From Burkholderia sp. IMCC1007 (GTDB lineage: Bacteria; Pseudomonadota; Gammaproteobacteria; Burkholderiales; Burkholderiaceae), in the NCBI RefSeq assembly GCF_027257875.1, contig NZ_JAPVQY010000039.1:1-64000 (forward strand): a stretch of DNA of 64,000 nt, read 5' to 3'. The notes below the pieces were generated by a model, which was not told where the DNA came from, ran no database searches, and saw only the letters and a list, made by a program, of their open reading frames with translations. Every line of letters begins with the position of its first letter. The first letter of the stretch is position 1. Below are positions 7,766 to 16,670 of the stretch, in pieces. Made by a program: the position numbers and the translations under genes.

Positions 7766-9169
7766 TTATTTCATCGACGCGGCTTCCGATTCACCCGGCG
7801 ACAACGCCGCACTGTCCTGCTCGCGCCACGCACGGCGCGACGCCATGATCGCCGTCACGGCCGAGCGCGCGACCTTCCACCACGCGAATGGCCGCGGATC
7901 GGCCAGCATGCTGAGCGCGCGCGCATAGTCGAGCGTGAGCCCGGGCGTCCATGCCATCGTCACCGCGCGCTTGCGGATCTGCGCGGCGACCCACAGCTCG
8001 GGCGTGAGCAGCAGCCGCACGAACGCGCCCCACCCGGCCCGCGCGCCCTTGAGCCGCCACACCGCGCCGTCGAGCGCGGCTTCGAGCGCGTTCGACACGG
8101 AGCTCGAGCAGTTCCGGTGCGTGAGGTTGTACGTCTTCGTCTGCCGATACGACGACCAGAAGGCGTCGAGCTTCGCCGGATCGTAGTTGCGGATCCGCAC
8201 GCGCACGGTCGACGGGCACCACGCGTTCGACTCGGTCGCGTAGTCGGGCTGGAACAGGCCCGGCACGTCGTTTTCGCGCGTCGCGCGCAGGATCCGCGTG
8301 AACTCGTCGGGAGAACGATCGATTTCGACGGCCGGATACAGGCTGATGTAGATGCCCTCGGGCGACTCCAGCGCCGCATGGCCGGTCGAGATCACGCCGT
8401 TGACGTCCACCGCCGCGATGTAGCGGTCGATCACCGGATAGCGCTGCGCTTCGGCCTTCGACGTGCCGGTCGGCGTCCACACGTGCACGATGAGCGCACG
8501 CTCGTGATCGGCCGGCGGGCCGTCCCATTCGGATTGCGTGAAGCGCGGAACGTCGGGTGCTGCGTCGATGTCGGGCACGATCGCCGGCGCAGGCGACGTG
8601 ACGAACGCCGGGTTGCGCGTGAGCCGCCGCACGCGCGCGGCAAGGCTCAGCATGTGCATCCCGCCGAACATCAGCAGCAGTCCGAGACAATACGGCACGG
8701 TGCCCGCATAGTGAGTCGGATACGGCTGGTAGAAGAAGATCGCGAGCAGGATCTCGACGACGCCCCATGCGAACGCGACGTTCCAGCGCCGGTAACGCAC
8801 CATCCATGCCGACGTGCATTGCAGCAACCCGTCGACCAGGAACAGCGTGCCGAAGATCATCGAAAGCAGGAAGTGGCCGTGATGTTGCCCCGCGAACACG
8901 AGCGCGGCCGCCACCACGACGACGATCCCCTTCACGTAGCGCAGGATGCGCTGCCCGCCCACGCCGCTGCCGGCCACCGCGAGCGTCGCGAGCCCTTCGA
9001 TCAGGAACAGCCACGCGAACAGCTCGATTGGAAAATGGAGCGCGCCGTCGAGCGCGTCGACGAAGATGCCCACGCCCGCGCCAACCCACAGCCAGCCCAG
9101 CACGGTCAGCCCGCGCCAGCGCGTTCGCAGATATTCGATGCCCAGCAGCAGCAAGACCAGTCGTACCAT
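7766..9169 (-). CDS. DUF308/HdeD-like membrane protein fused to a permuted-papain-like domain
   Basis: 467 aa from ATG 9169 with GAGGG just upstream. Residues 1-180 hold six or so hydrophobic segments resembling the HdeD/DUF308 membrane family. After a Pro/Asp-rich linker (190-220), residues 225-400 form a soluble domain with His264 in STGHAALESPEGIYISLYP and Cys354 in THRNCSSSVSNAL. A His before an N-C-S/T-x-x-V-x-x-A-L motif is the order seen in circularly permuted NlpC/P60-like hydrolases (YiiX, LRAT and DUF4105-like groups). A membrane-anchored amidase, peptidase or acyl-hydrolase role is inference. Confidence 0.6.
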   Translation of the reverse strand: MVRLVLLLLGIEYLRTRWRGLTVLGWLWVGAGVGIFVDALDGALHFPIELFAWLFLIEGLATLAVAGSGVGGQRILRYVKGIVVVVAAALVFAGQHHGHFLLSMIFGTLFLVDGLLQCTSAWMVRYRRWNVAFAWGVVEILLAIFFYQPYPTHYAGTVPYCLGLLLMFGGMHMLSLAARVRRLTRNPAFVTSPAPAIVPDIDAAPDVPRFTQSEWDGPPADHERALIVHVWTPTGTSKAEAQRYPVIDRYIAAVDVNGVISTGHAALESPEGIYISLYPAVEIDRSPDEFTRILRATRENDVPGLFQPDYATESNAWCPSTVRVRIRNYDPAKLDAFWSSYRQTKTYNLTHRNCSSSVSNALEAALDGAVWRLKGARAGWGAFVRLLLTPELWVAAQIRKRAVTMAWTPGLTLDYARALSMLADPRPFAWWKVARSAVTAIMASRRAWREQDSAALSPGESEAASMK

Positions 9170-9533
9170 CGCGCCCTCGCATTTTTTTGGGATACGCGCT
9201 GGTCACGCGTTCCGTGTCTTGTCTCCCGCGCATCGTACGGCGCAGAAATCGGAAGGCGGCAATGCTCGCCGGCGTCATGCGTCGCATGATCGACCGCGGC
9301 CGGCGCGCGCCGCTCTGGCCGAATAATAAGATATGGAGGAGCCGGTTGAAAGGCTGCCGAACACAACGCCGACGTGCCCCGATCGTCCACGCACACGGCC
9401 GAATTCGCGGTTCGCACCACGCGCCGTTCGCTGCCGCAGCAGATTTCCCGTTCGACAACGCGCGCCGGATACGCGAGAATCGCCGCTCCGAGGGCGAAAG
9501 CCGCTTCAAACCGCAAAGACGGGACAACAAGAA
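9170..9533. other. Intergenic region between divergent genes
   Basis: 364 bp between the divergent membrane-protein and lipoprotein genes. There is an AT-rich patch at 9319-9335 (gaataataagatatgg) that could hold a rightward -10 region, and a T-run at 9182-9188. No open frame here has convincing protein character. Confidence 0.4.
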
Positions 9534-10181
9534 ATGCGTACATCGATCACGCGCCGGCGCCTGCTGGCCGCCGGCATGGCTGCGGCCTGCCTCCCGCTGT
9601 CCGGCTGCTTCACGCCGAAGCTGTACAAGGACACCCACTACCAGGAACAGGTATCCGGGTTCATGATCACCGAAGACGGCAAGAAGCTCGTCGTCCTCGG
9701 CACGGGTTACCACTACATTTTCGATCTGCCGGCGTCACTGCGGCCCGTGCTGACGTCCGGCTACCGGAAGGCGCTGCACACCGCGTTCACCGGTTTTCAC
9801 GCGAGCGGCAACAGCGTGACCGGCCACTACCGGATCGTGTTGCCGAAGGAAGCATCGGCGGACGACCAGCAGGCCGCGACCGCCGACGGCTTCACCGCTG
9901 CGCAAGCCGGTCTCGTGCTTGAAGGCGACATCAGCGGCAAGCGCTACTCGACCGACGGCTTCGCCGCCAGGGGCAAGGTCAACGACCAGACGGCGCAGGC
10001 GTTCAATCAGCGCTACGTCGTGTACATCACCGAATCGCCATCCGCCGTCGGCATGGGCGTGCGGATTCTCGCGACGCCGGTTACGGTCGCGGCCGACGGC
10101 GTGCTCGTCCTGGGCGGCATCGTGCTCGTGCCGATCGCGTTCGTCGCAATCCAGGCGAGCGGCGGCCTGCGGATCATGTAA
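9534..10181 (+). CDS. Predicted lipoprotein of unknown function
   Basis: 215 aa. The start at 9534 gives a good lipoprotein signal: a twin-arginine-like RRR run, the hydrophobic LLAAGMAAACLPL, and lipobox LSGC with Cys at about residue 23. The mature part opens FTPKLYKDTHYQEQVSGF and has a C-terminal hydrophobic stretch (about 195-210). It should be anchored to a membrane by its acylated Cys. I recognise no enzymatic motif; it resembles conserved hypothetical lipoproteins of Burkholderia. Confidence 0.75.
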   Translation: MRTSITRRRLLAAGMAAACLPLSGCFTPKLYKDTHYQEQVSGFMITEDGKKLVVLGTGYHYIFDLPASLRPVLTSGYRKALHTAFTGFHASGNSVTGHYRIVLPKEASADDQQAATADGFTAAQAGLVLEGDISGKRYSTDGFAARGKVNDQTAQAFNQRYVVYITESPSAVGMGVRILATPVTVAADGVLVLGGIVLVPIAFVAIQASGGLRIM

Positions 10182-10247
10182 CGGCCACCGGCGACGGTCG
10201 CCCGCCATGCCCGCACTCGCACCACGCACGCCAGCCGGAGCATCGCC

Positions 10248-10805
10248 ATGACGCCGTCGCCGCTTCACACCCCGCCGCTCGGCCCGCAGCTGAAGCGCTG
10301 GCGCACGCTGCACCGCGTGAAGCAAAGCCATGCGGCCGAACTGTTCGGCGTCGCGCAATCGACGATCTCGCGCTGGGAAGCCGGTATCCAGCAGATGTCG
10401 CCCGACGAGCGCGCGACCGCCGAGCGGCTGCTTGCCGCGCGGCTCGATTCCGCGGGCGACCAGGCGCTCGCGCGGCTCATCGCGGGCAGCACGGCGCGCG
10501 TGCACCTCGTGTGCGACCTCACGCACCGGCTGCTCGCGTGCTCGCCGGCGCGCGCGGCCGAGTTCTCGCAGCCGCTGCCGATGCTGCTCGGCACGTCGCT
10601 GTGGCGCTATGCGTCGCCGGAGATCGTCCGCATGGAGGCCGCGCTCGAACCGCTCGGCTGGCACGATCGCGCCGGGCCGCCGAGCGTCGAATTCGCGACC
10701 GGCGCCAATGCGTCGCGCGTCGTGCCGATCCGCGGCAGCACCTGCCGGTGGACGCGCATGATGCTGTCGGACGGTTCCGCCGCGCGGCTCGTCGAGACGC
10801 TGTAA
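10248..10805 (+). CDS. XRE-family helix-turn-helix regulator
   Basis: 185 aa. Residues about 12-55 form a Cro/C1-type HTH (LKRWRTLHRVKQSHAAELFGV then STISRWEAG). The C-terminal half (about 75-185) has no DNA-binding signature and resembles a small PAS-like sensing module. It is a single-gene unit after the lipoprotein and before the HD hydrolase, all on the + strand with gaps of 66 and 123 bp, so co-transcription is possible. Its target is unknown. Confidence 0.75.
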   Translation: MTPSPLHTPPLGPQLKRWRTLHRVKQSHAAELFGVAQSTISRWEAGIQQMSPDERATAERLLAARLDSAGDQALARLIAGSTARVHLVCDLTHRLLACSPARAAEFSQPLPMLLGTSLWRYASPEIVRMEAALEPLGWHDRAGPPSVEFATGANASRVVPIRGSTCRWTRMMLSDGSAARLVETL

Positions 10806-10928
10806 CGCACACGCCAGCCGGGGCGGTTGGCACGCGGTACTCGGCACGCGGCACGCATATTTCATGCGTGGACGGATCGCGTCGGCACGGCGTACGCTTG
10901 GCGGCTCCGTTCAAGCAATCCTCCGGCC

Positions 10929-11510
10929 ATGATCCTCGACACCCTCCACGCGCGGCTCGATTTCCTGCGCGAAGCCGAACGCCTGAAAGACGTGCTGCGC
11001 AGCGGCCACACGTCGTCGGGCCGGCCCGAAAGCACGGCCGAACACAGCTGGCGGCTGTGCCTGATGGCGCTCGTGTTCGCCGACGCACTGCCGAACGTCG
11101 ACACGCTGAAACTGCTGAAGCTGTGCGTCGTGCACGACCTCGGTGAAGCGCTGCACGGCGACATCCCTGCGATCGAGCAAGCTGCGCATCCGGACAAGAG
11201 CACGCAGGAACGCGACGACCTGCTGACGCTGACGGCCGGCCTCGATCGCGCGCTGCGCGACGAGATCGTCGCGCTGTGGGACGAATACGAGGCGGCCGTG
11301 TCGCGGGAAGCGCGTGCCGCGAAGGCGCTCGACAAGCTCGAGACGATCCTGCAGCACAACCAGGGCAGCAACCCGCCCGACTTCGACTACGCGTTCAATC
11401 TCGGCTACGGCCGGCGCTACACCGACGCCGCGCCGCTGTTCGCCGCGATCCGCACGATCGTCGATGCGGACACCCAACGCAGGATCGACGCACGTAACGA
11501 CGGCGCGTAA
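10929..11510 (+). CDS. HD-domain phosphohydrolase (YfbR/HDDC2-like)
   Basis: 193 aa from ATG 10929. The metal-binding HD motif is complete: His in STAEHSWRL, His-Asp in VVHDLGEALHGD, and a distal Asp in ALDKLETILQH. Family members such as YfbR are cytoplasmic 5'-deoxynucleotidases, and eukaryotic HDDC2 is similar. Nucleotide hydrolysis is the likely activity, but the exact substrate is not deducible. Upstream starts in the same frame have no ribosome-binding site and poor composition. Confidence 0.8.
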   Translation: MILDTLHARLDFLREAERLKDVLRSGHTSSGRPESTAEHSWRLCLMALVFADALPNVDTLKLLKLCVVHDLGEALHGDIPAIEQAAHPDKSTQERDDLLTLTAGLDRALRDEIVALWDEYEAAVSREARAAKALDKLETILQHNQGSNPPDFDYAFNLGYGRRYTDAAPLFAAIRTIVDADTQRRIDARNDGA

Positions 11511-11807
11511 GCTCGCGCGGATGACGCGGAAGATTTATGACGATCGCGTCTTCTTCGAGTCGTGGGCCCGCACCGGAACGGTCAGCGCGATGCCGTCACC
11601 GCCTTTTCGAGAACATAAGCCTATAGATCTACATCGACCGCGGTTTAAAGAAATCTCAAAAATGATAGTTCGCAACAATTCTCTTTTTTAAGATACCCAC
11701 CGACATCCATATTGCGCACAACATGAAACATTGATTCATCAAAGAACATTTTTACGACAAGAAGATTTCCTTCACGAGCGACCCAAGGGGCAAAGTAGAA
11801 GTACCGG
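11511..11807. other. AT-richer gene-poor stretch
   Basis: 297 bp with a clear fall in GC between about 11600 and 11800, including runs such as tctcttttttaag. No frame looks like an intact protein. A leftward open frame through it (11645-12004) is mostly antisense to the gene fragment on its right. The composition suggests an eroded insertion joined to the broken immunity-like gene. Confidence 0.45.
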
Positions 11808-12618
11808 ATGACAGTAATCGACGTTAGCGACTGTAACGGAGAACTGAAAAAAGGCCGTGAGCGTGCTCTCGCGATGTCGCCGGAAGAACGCGAGGCACCA
11901 CTGCGCAACAAACAGCGCCAGCGGGCGCTGCGTGCGCCCGTCCGCTCGCTTGAATCCATCGCAAAGCCAGCCTGGTATGAAGCATGGCTTCGCAAGGGGG
12001 ACAAGACTCACGGCAGTGTTCAATTACCTTCACCCCGGCGCAACAGTAGGGAGATGGGGTTTCATCAAGGGCGTCAACTGGTACACCCTGCTCGGCGACC
12101 TGTTCGTCGAACGCCTCGGCGGCGATGCCGCACTGCGTGCCGCGCTCGATCGCGACGACATCCTCATCGAGCGAATCAATCACTGCACACTCGTGCGCGC
12201 CGGCCCGTTCCCGCGGCTCGGCGCCCCGGAGGAAGGTTTGCCCGAGCCTTACGTGTTCGTCAACAAGGTGCTGCGCGTGTTGCGCAACCCGAAGCCCGAC
12301 GGTCTGCATCTCTACGAACCCGACCTGCCCAACGCCGACGCCGGAAATGCGCGTGCATGGCAAGCGCGCTTCGATCTCTGGGATGCGCCGCCAATTCCCG
12401 AACCGCCCGCGATCGTGCCGGAACCGCGTGGCACGCGACGCCGCAGTGTTCCTGGCGGCGAGCCCTGTCCCGAAGCGGGTTATTGGCGCACGCCGGCCAA
12501 GGCCGGTAGCGAGCAGTATTTCGACGTGGGCGACGTAATGCCGGTTGTAAAGGGAAGCCAATGGGGCAAGACGCATTGGTCATGGGTGCGCGGTCCGAAA
12601 GATGGCGGACAGTCGTAG
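11808..12618 (+). pseudogene. Type VI immunity-like (DUF3396-type) gene, frameshifted and truncated
   Basis: Two rightward frames appear to join. The first begins at 11808 (MTVIDVSDCNGELK) and ends usefully near 12015 at WYEAWLRKGDKTHG. The second carries on from about 12020 as FNYLHPGATVGRWGF then KGVNWYTLLGD, LVRAGPFPRLG and PYVFVNKVLRVLR. That order matches the C-terminal half of the DUF3396/type VI immunity family as I know it. The tail (PCPEAGYWRTPAKAG, then GDVMPVVKG and WSWVRG) resembles a module often attached to immunity proteins. The shift lies just after a ggggg run at about 11996-12000. The family's N-terminal half is missing, and no cognate toxin is nearby. Confidence 0.55.
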
Positions 12619-12807
12619 TGCGAGCACGGCAACCGCATGGAGGAAACCGAGCGCCGGTTTCCACGGCCACGCGCCACGCGCCACGCGCCTCGAGCCGCAC
12701 GGGCCGAACGGGGCCGAGCGGCCCGCGCATCTGCACGACGTGATCGCGCTCGGTCGTACGATCGTGGTCGTCACCCTCGAAGCCTAACTGGGCGACGGTA
12801 CTCCCCG

Positions 12808-14346
12808 TCACTCACACACCGTCGCCCCGCCCCGCGCCGGCGCGAACGCCACCGCACTCGCGGTCGCGAGCAACGCGACGCCGGCCGCGCCGTACACCAT
12901 CACCCAGCCGAACCCGTGCACGAGCGCCGCATGCAGCGCGGTGCCGCCCGGGTCGGCCTGCGCGAGCGCCGGTGCGATCGCGTGCAGCCCGTCGGTGCGC
13001 CCCGACGCAATCTCCTGCGCAAGCGCGCGCAGCGCGGCCGCATCGACGGCCCCCGCGACGCCGGCCTTCAGACTCGCGACGATCCCCGCGACCAGCACGA
13101 AGCCCATCGCCGCGATGTTCAGCGCAAGCGAGATCATCCGCGCGCTCATGTCGATGCCGGACGCCATCCCGGCCCGCGTGCTCGGCACCGCGCCCGTCGT
13201 CGTGTTCGTGACCGGCGTGTTGGTGAGCCCGAGCCCGATGCCGGCAACCACGCATCCGGGCAGCATCGTGAGCCAGCTCGCGTGATCGACGCCGCTGCCG
13301 ACGCGCATCAGCGCGAAGCCGGCCGCGATCGTGAACAAGCCGCCCGGAATCACGACGCCCGGCCCGTAGCGCAGCGCGAGCCGTTCGCCGAACGGCGGCG
13401 CGACGAGCGTCGGCAGCGTATAAGCGAGCAGCGCGAGGCCGGCCGTCACGCTGTCGTAGCCGAGCGCGACCTGGAACCAGATCGGCAGGTAGATCATGAA
13501 CGGCCAGAAGCTGAAGTTCATCCCCATCGAGCCGAAGATCGCGCCGGTGAACGCGCGGATCCGGAACACGGAGAAGTCGAACATCGGCCGCGCGCTCACG
13601 CGCTCCGCGACGACGAAGCCGGCCGCCGCGAGCACGGTCGCGCCGAGCACGCCGAGGCCGGCCGCGCTCGCGAGCCCCAACGCCGCGCTCTGCGTGATAT
13701 AGAACGCGAGCCCGAGCACGGCGAGCGACAGCGTGACGATGCCGGCCACATCGAGCGTGCCCGCATGCGGATCGCGCGACTCCTGCACCGCGCCGCCGAT
13801 CAGCACGAGTGCGACGGCCGCGAGCGGCGCATGGACGAGGAACACCCACGGCCAGCTCGCCAGCGCGACGATCGCGCCGCCGACGATCGGCCCGAAACCG
13901 AGGCCGATCCCGAACACGATTCCCCAGATCCCGAATGCGCGGCCACGCTCGCGCCCTTCGCGGAACTGGTGCGACAGCACCGCGATCTGGCAGATCAGCA
14001 TCGCGCCGCCGCTCGCGCCCTGCAGCAGCCGGCCGGCAACGAGCACCGGCACGTTCGGCGCGAGCCCGCACAGCAGCGACGTCGCGCCGAACAGCACGGT
14101 GCCGATCACGTACACGCGCTTGCGGCCGAACCGGTCCGCGAGCGTGCCGGCCGCCATCAGCACCGTCGTACACGCGATCGTGTACGCGTTCATGATCCAT
14201 TGCATGCCGTTGAAGTCGCCGTGCAGCACGTGTTCGAGCGTCGGCAGGATCACCGGTACGCTCGAGATCTCGAGGCCGAACATCAGCGACGTGAGACAAA
14301 CGGCCGCGAGTGCGACCGCATTCCTGCGGGAGTCGGATAGCGTCAT
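12808..14346 (-). CDS. MFS drug efflux transporter, DHA2 (EmrB/QacA) type
   Basis: 512 aa with about 14 hydrophobic segments, the count expected for DHA2 carriers. The signature loop motif GTLADRFGRKRVYVIG lies between the second and third segments, followed by GRLLQGASGGAML, the motif C region of drug/H+ antiporters. It should export a toxic compound across the inner membrane using the proton gradient. It is transcribed divergently from a LysR-type gene 195 bp away, which probably controls it. The substrate is unknown. Confidence 0.88.
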   Translation of the reverse strand: MTLSDSRRNAVALAAVCLTSLMFGLEISSVPVILPTLEHVLHGDFNGMQWIMNAYTIACTTVLMAAGTLADRFGRKRVYVIGTVLFGATSLLCGLAPNVPVLVAGRLLQGASGGAMLICQIAVLSHQFREGRERGRAFGIWGIVFGIGLGFGPIVGGAIVALASWPWVFLVHAPLAAVALVLIGGAVQESRDPHAGTLDVAGIVTLSLAVLGLAFYITQSAALGLASAAGLGVLGATVLAAAGFVVAERVSARPMFDFSVFRIRAFTGAIFGSMGMNFSFWPFMIYLPIWFQVALGYDSVTAGLALLAYTLPTLVAPPFGERLALRYGPGVVIPGGLFTIAAGFALMRVGSGVDHASWLTMLPGCVVAGIGLGLTNTPVTNTTTGAVPSTRAGMASGIDMSARMISLALNIAAMGFVLVAGIVASLKAGVAGAVDAAALRALAQEIASGRTDGLHAIAPALAQADPGGTALHAALVHGFGWVMVYGAAGVALLATASAVAFAPARGGATVCE

Positions 14347-14505
14347 GCGTCATGCGCGACGGCCGCAAACCGGGCCGCGCGCCTCCAGGTGAGTAGGATT
14401 CGCCGCGTGCGGCCGGCGACGCACGCGGTACGGGAATCGGTACTATAGTGAGAATCCTTCTCCCCATTGACGCTTGGATTTCTCAAAACTGGGGAATCAC
14501 AGGAT

Positions 14506-14532
14506 GCAATCAACGCAATCAACGCAATTGAC
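14506..14532 (+). repeat. Three tandem 9-bp repeats before a LysR start codon
   Basis: gcaatcaac, gcaatcaac and gcaattgac run head to tail at 14506, 14515 and 14524. They end 9 bp before the chosen ATG at 14542 and occupy the region where the ribosome-binding site should be. Confidence 0.8.
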
Positions 14533-14541
14533 GCAAGCACC

Positions 14542-15477
14542 ATGACCGACAGACTCGACGGCGTGACGACCTTCGTCCAGGTCGTGGAATCCGGCAGCTT
14601 CGCGCTTGCCGCCGAACGGCTCGACATGACGCGCTCGGCGGTCGGCAAGGCGATCGCGCGGCTCGAGAAGCGGCTGGGCGCCAGGCTGCTGCAGCGCACG
14701 ACACGCAGCCAGAGCCTGACCGACGACGGCCAGGCCTACTACGACCGCTGCGTGCGCGCGCTGGCGGAGCTCGAAGCGGCCGAAGCCGATCTCGATTGCG
14801 GCCGCAACGAAGCGCGCGGCAAGCTGCGGCTGAGCGTGCCGCTCGCATTCGGGCACCACTGCGTGACGCCGATCGTGCTCGACCTCGCACACACCTATCC
14901 GCATCTGCGGATCGACGTGTCGATCACGGATCGTTTCGTGGATCTCGTCGAGGAAGGGATCGATCTCGCGGTGCGCATCGGCACGCTCGCGGACAGCACG
15001 AGCCTCGCGGTGCGGCGGCTCGGCACGCAATACGGCAGCCTCGGCGCGGCGCCATCGTATCTCGCGCGCTACGGCGTCCCGCAATCGCTCGACGATCTGA
15101 AGCACCACCGGACGATCGCGTATTCACGCTCGGGCGTCGTGCAGCCGTGGGATCTGCGCGCGCCGGACGGCTCGACGCTGCGCGTCGACATGCAGCATCA
15201 ACTAAGTTTCGACGACGTGCAGGCGATCGCGGCGGCCGGCGCGTCGGGGTTCGGGATCGCGTGGCTGCCGAGCTGGCTGCTCGATCATTACGTGAAGCGC
15301 GGCGAGATGGTCGTCGTGCTCGATCGCTGCTTCGTCTGCGAAGGCGACATTCATGCAATCTGGCCGAAAACGCGCTATCTGCCGCGCAAGACGCGCTGCG
15401 TGATCGACGCGCTCGTGCAGGCGGTGCCGCCAATGATCGAGCGCCCGGAGCCGCCAAGCATCAAGAAAGCCGGTTGA
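14542..15477 (+). CDS. LysR-family transcriptional regulator
   Basis: 311 aa from ATG 14542. The N-terminal winged HTH reads GVTTFVQVVESGSFALAAERL then TRSAVGKAIARLEKRLG, followed by the effector-binding domain. It belongs to the large subgroup resembling AaeR/PA-type regulators that often control adjacent efflux pumps. Divergent arrangement with the DHA2 exporter supports control of that gene. An upstream in-frame ATG at 14467 would add a low-complexity NAINAID stretch encoded by the tandem repeat, so I prefer the downstream start. Confidence 0.85.
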   Translation: MTDRLDGVTTFVQVVESGSFALAAERLDMTRSAVGKAIARLEKRLGARLLQRTTRSQSLTDDGQAYYDRCVRALAELEAAEADLDCGRNEARGKLRLSVPLAFGHHCVTPIVLDLAHTYPHLRIDVSITDRFVDLVEEGIDLAVRIGTLADSTSLAVRRLGTQYGSLGAAPSYLARYGVPQSLDDLKHHRTIAYSRSGVVQPWDLRAPDGSTLRVDMQHQLSFDDVQAIAAAGASGFGIAWLPSWLLDHYVKRGEMVVVLDRCFVCEGDIHAIWPKTRYLPRKTRCVIDALVQAVPPMIERPEPPSIKKAG

Positions 15478-15530
15478 AGCCGACGCGCCGCACGGGCGCG
15501 TCGGGCAATCAAGCGGCCATCAAGCGACGA

Positions 15531-16670
15531 TCACGCCGCGCCGAGATCGGCGAGCGGATGCGTGCACACCTTCCATGGCGACGTCAGGAAATGCCGCACG
15601 CGCTCGGCGCGCAGCTCGACGAGCGATGCGGGCGCCCAGCGCGGCTTGCGATCCTTGTCGACGAGATGCGCACGCACGCCTTCGCAGAAGTCGCCTTCCT
15701 CGATTGCGCGCGCAACGATGCCGAGCTCCATCCGGAACGACTCGGCGAGCGTCATCTGCCGGCCGCGCAGCAGCGCTTCGCGCGTCACGCACAGCATCGT
15801 CGGCGAATGGCCGGCGAGCGCATCGAGCGTCGCCTGCAGCCACTGCCGATGCTCGCGCGACAGCTCGTCGCGCGCGAGATCCTGCTTCAGCGTCGCAACG
15901 ATCCGCTCGACGGTCGAGCGCTTGTCGAAGTGACGGACGATCCACGGCATCTGGCTGTCGAGCGCCGCATGCGGCACGACGTTGCACGGCGGCTCGAACA
16001 CCTTGCGCAGCGCCGGCAACACGTCGCCGTCCCATTTGATGCTTTCGATGCGCGTCTCGAACGTGTCGAGCCACGACGACGGCACGCACAGGTCCGCGAG
16101 CTTCGCCGTCAGCGCGTCGGCGCCCGACAGCATCGCGCCCGTCAGGCCCACGTACAGTTCGAGCTCGACCGGCATGCGCGACAGGAAATGCGTCGCGCCG
16201 ACATCCGGCACGAGGCCGATGCGCGTCTCGGGCATCGCGATCTTGCTGCGTTCGGTCGCGACGCGCAGCGCCGCGCCCTGCGCGAGCCCCATGCCGCCGC
16301 CCATCGTCACGCCGTCCATCAGCGCGACGACCGGCTTCGGGAACGTATGGATCGCGTAGTCGAGCCGGTACTCGTCGACGAAGAACGGCAGCCAGGTTTC
16401 GCGCTGCGCGACCATCTTGTACAACGCACGCACGTCGCCGCCCGCGCAGAAGCCCTTCTCGCCCGCGCCGCGCAGCACGACCGCGATGATCTGGTCGTCG
16501 GTGCGGCAGCGCTCGAGCAGCGCAGCCAGCTCGCCGATCATCGGATACGACAACGCGTTGAGCGCGGCCGGCCGGTTCAGCGTGATCAGCGCCACGCGGT
16601 TCACCACGCGAAACAGCACCTCCGGTGCCGGTTGCGCGACGCTGTCATGTGTCATGGCGGGCGTGCTCAT
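15531..16670 (-). CDS. 3-hydroxyisobutyryl-CoA hydrolase (enoyl-CoA hydratase/isomerase family)
   Basis: 379 aa from ATG 16670, the length of HIBCH proteins rather than of ordinary hydratases (about 260 aa). Crotonase motifs are present: GFCAGGDVRALY forms the CoA oxyanion hole, and MGGGMGLAQGAALRVATE and MPETRIGLVPDVGATHFL hold the active-site acids. It releases 3-hydroxyisobutyrate from its CoA ester in valine breakdown. Its ATG overlaps the stop of the upstream hydratase (ATGA), so the two are translationally coupled. It is the last gene of the valine operon. Confidence 0.88.
   Translation of the reverse strand: MSTPAMTHDSVAQPAPEVLFRVVNRVALITLNRPAALNALSYPMIGELAALLERCRTDDQIIAVVLRGAGEKGFCAGGDVRALYKMVAQRETWLPFFVDEYRLDYAIHTFPKPVVALMDGVTMGGGMGLAQGAALRVATERSKIAMPETRIGLVPDVGATHFLSRMPVELELYVGLTGAMLSGADALTAKLADLCVPSSWLDTFETRIESIKWDGDVLPALRKVFEPPCNVVPHAALDSQMPWIVRHFDKRSTVERIVATLKQDLARDELSREHRQWLQATLDALAGHSPTMLCVTREALLRGRQMTLAESFRMELGIVARAIEEGDFCEGVRAHLVDKDRKPRWAPASLVELRAERVRHFLTSPWKVCTHPLADLGAA

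Noticed and set aside
7791..9713. A 640-residue leftward frame over the membrane-protein gene
   Set aside because: Arg-rich shadow composition; the overlapping 467-residue frame shows membrane helices and catalytic motifs.
11645..12004. A leftward frame ending ...GGYLKKENCCELSFLRFL
   Set aside because: It has a less biased composition than most shadows, but it lacks a ribosome-binding site and runs antisense to the immunity-like gene; no family recognised.
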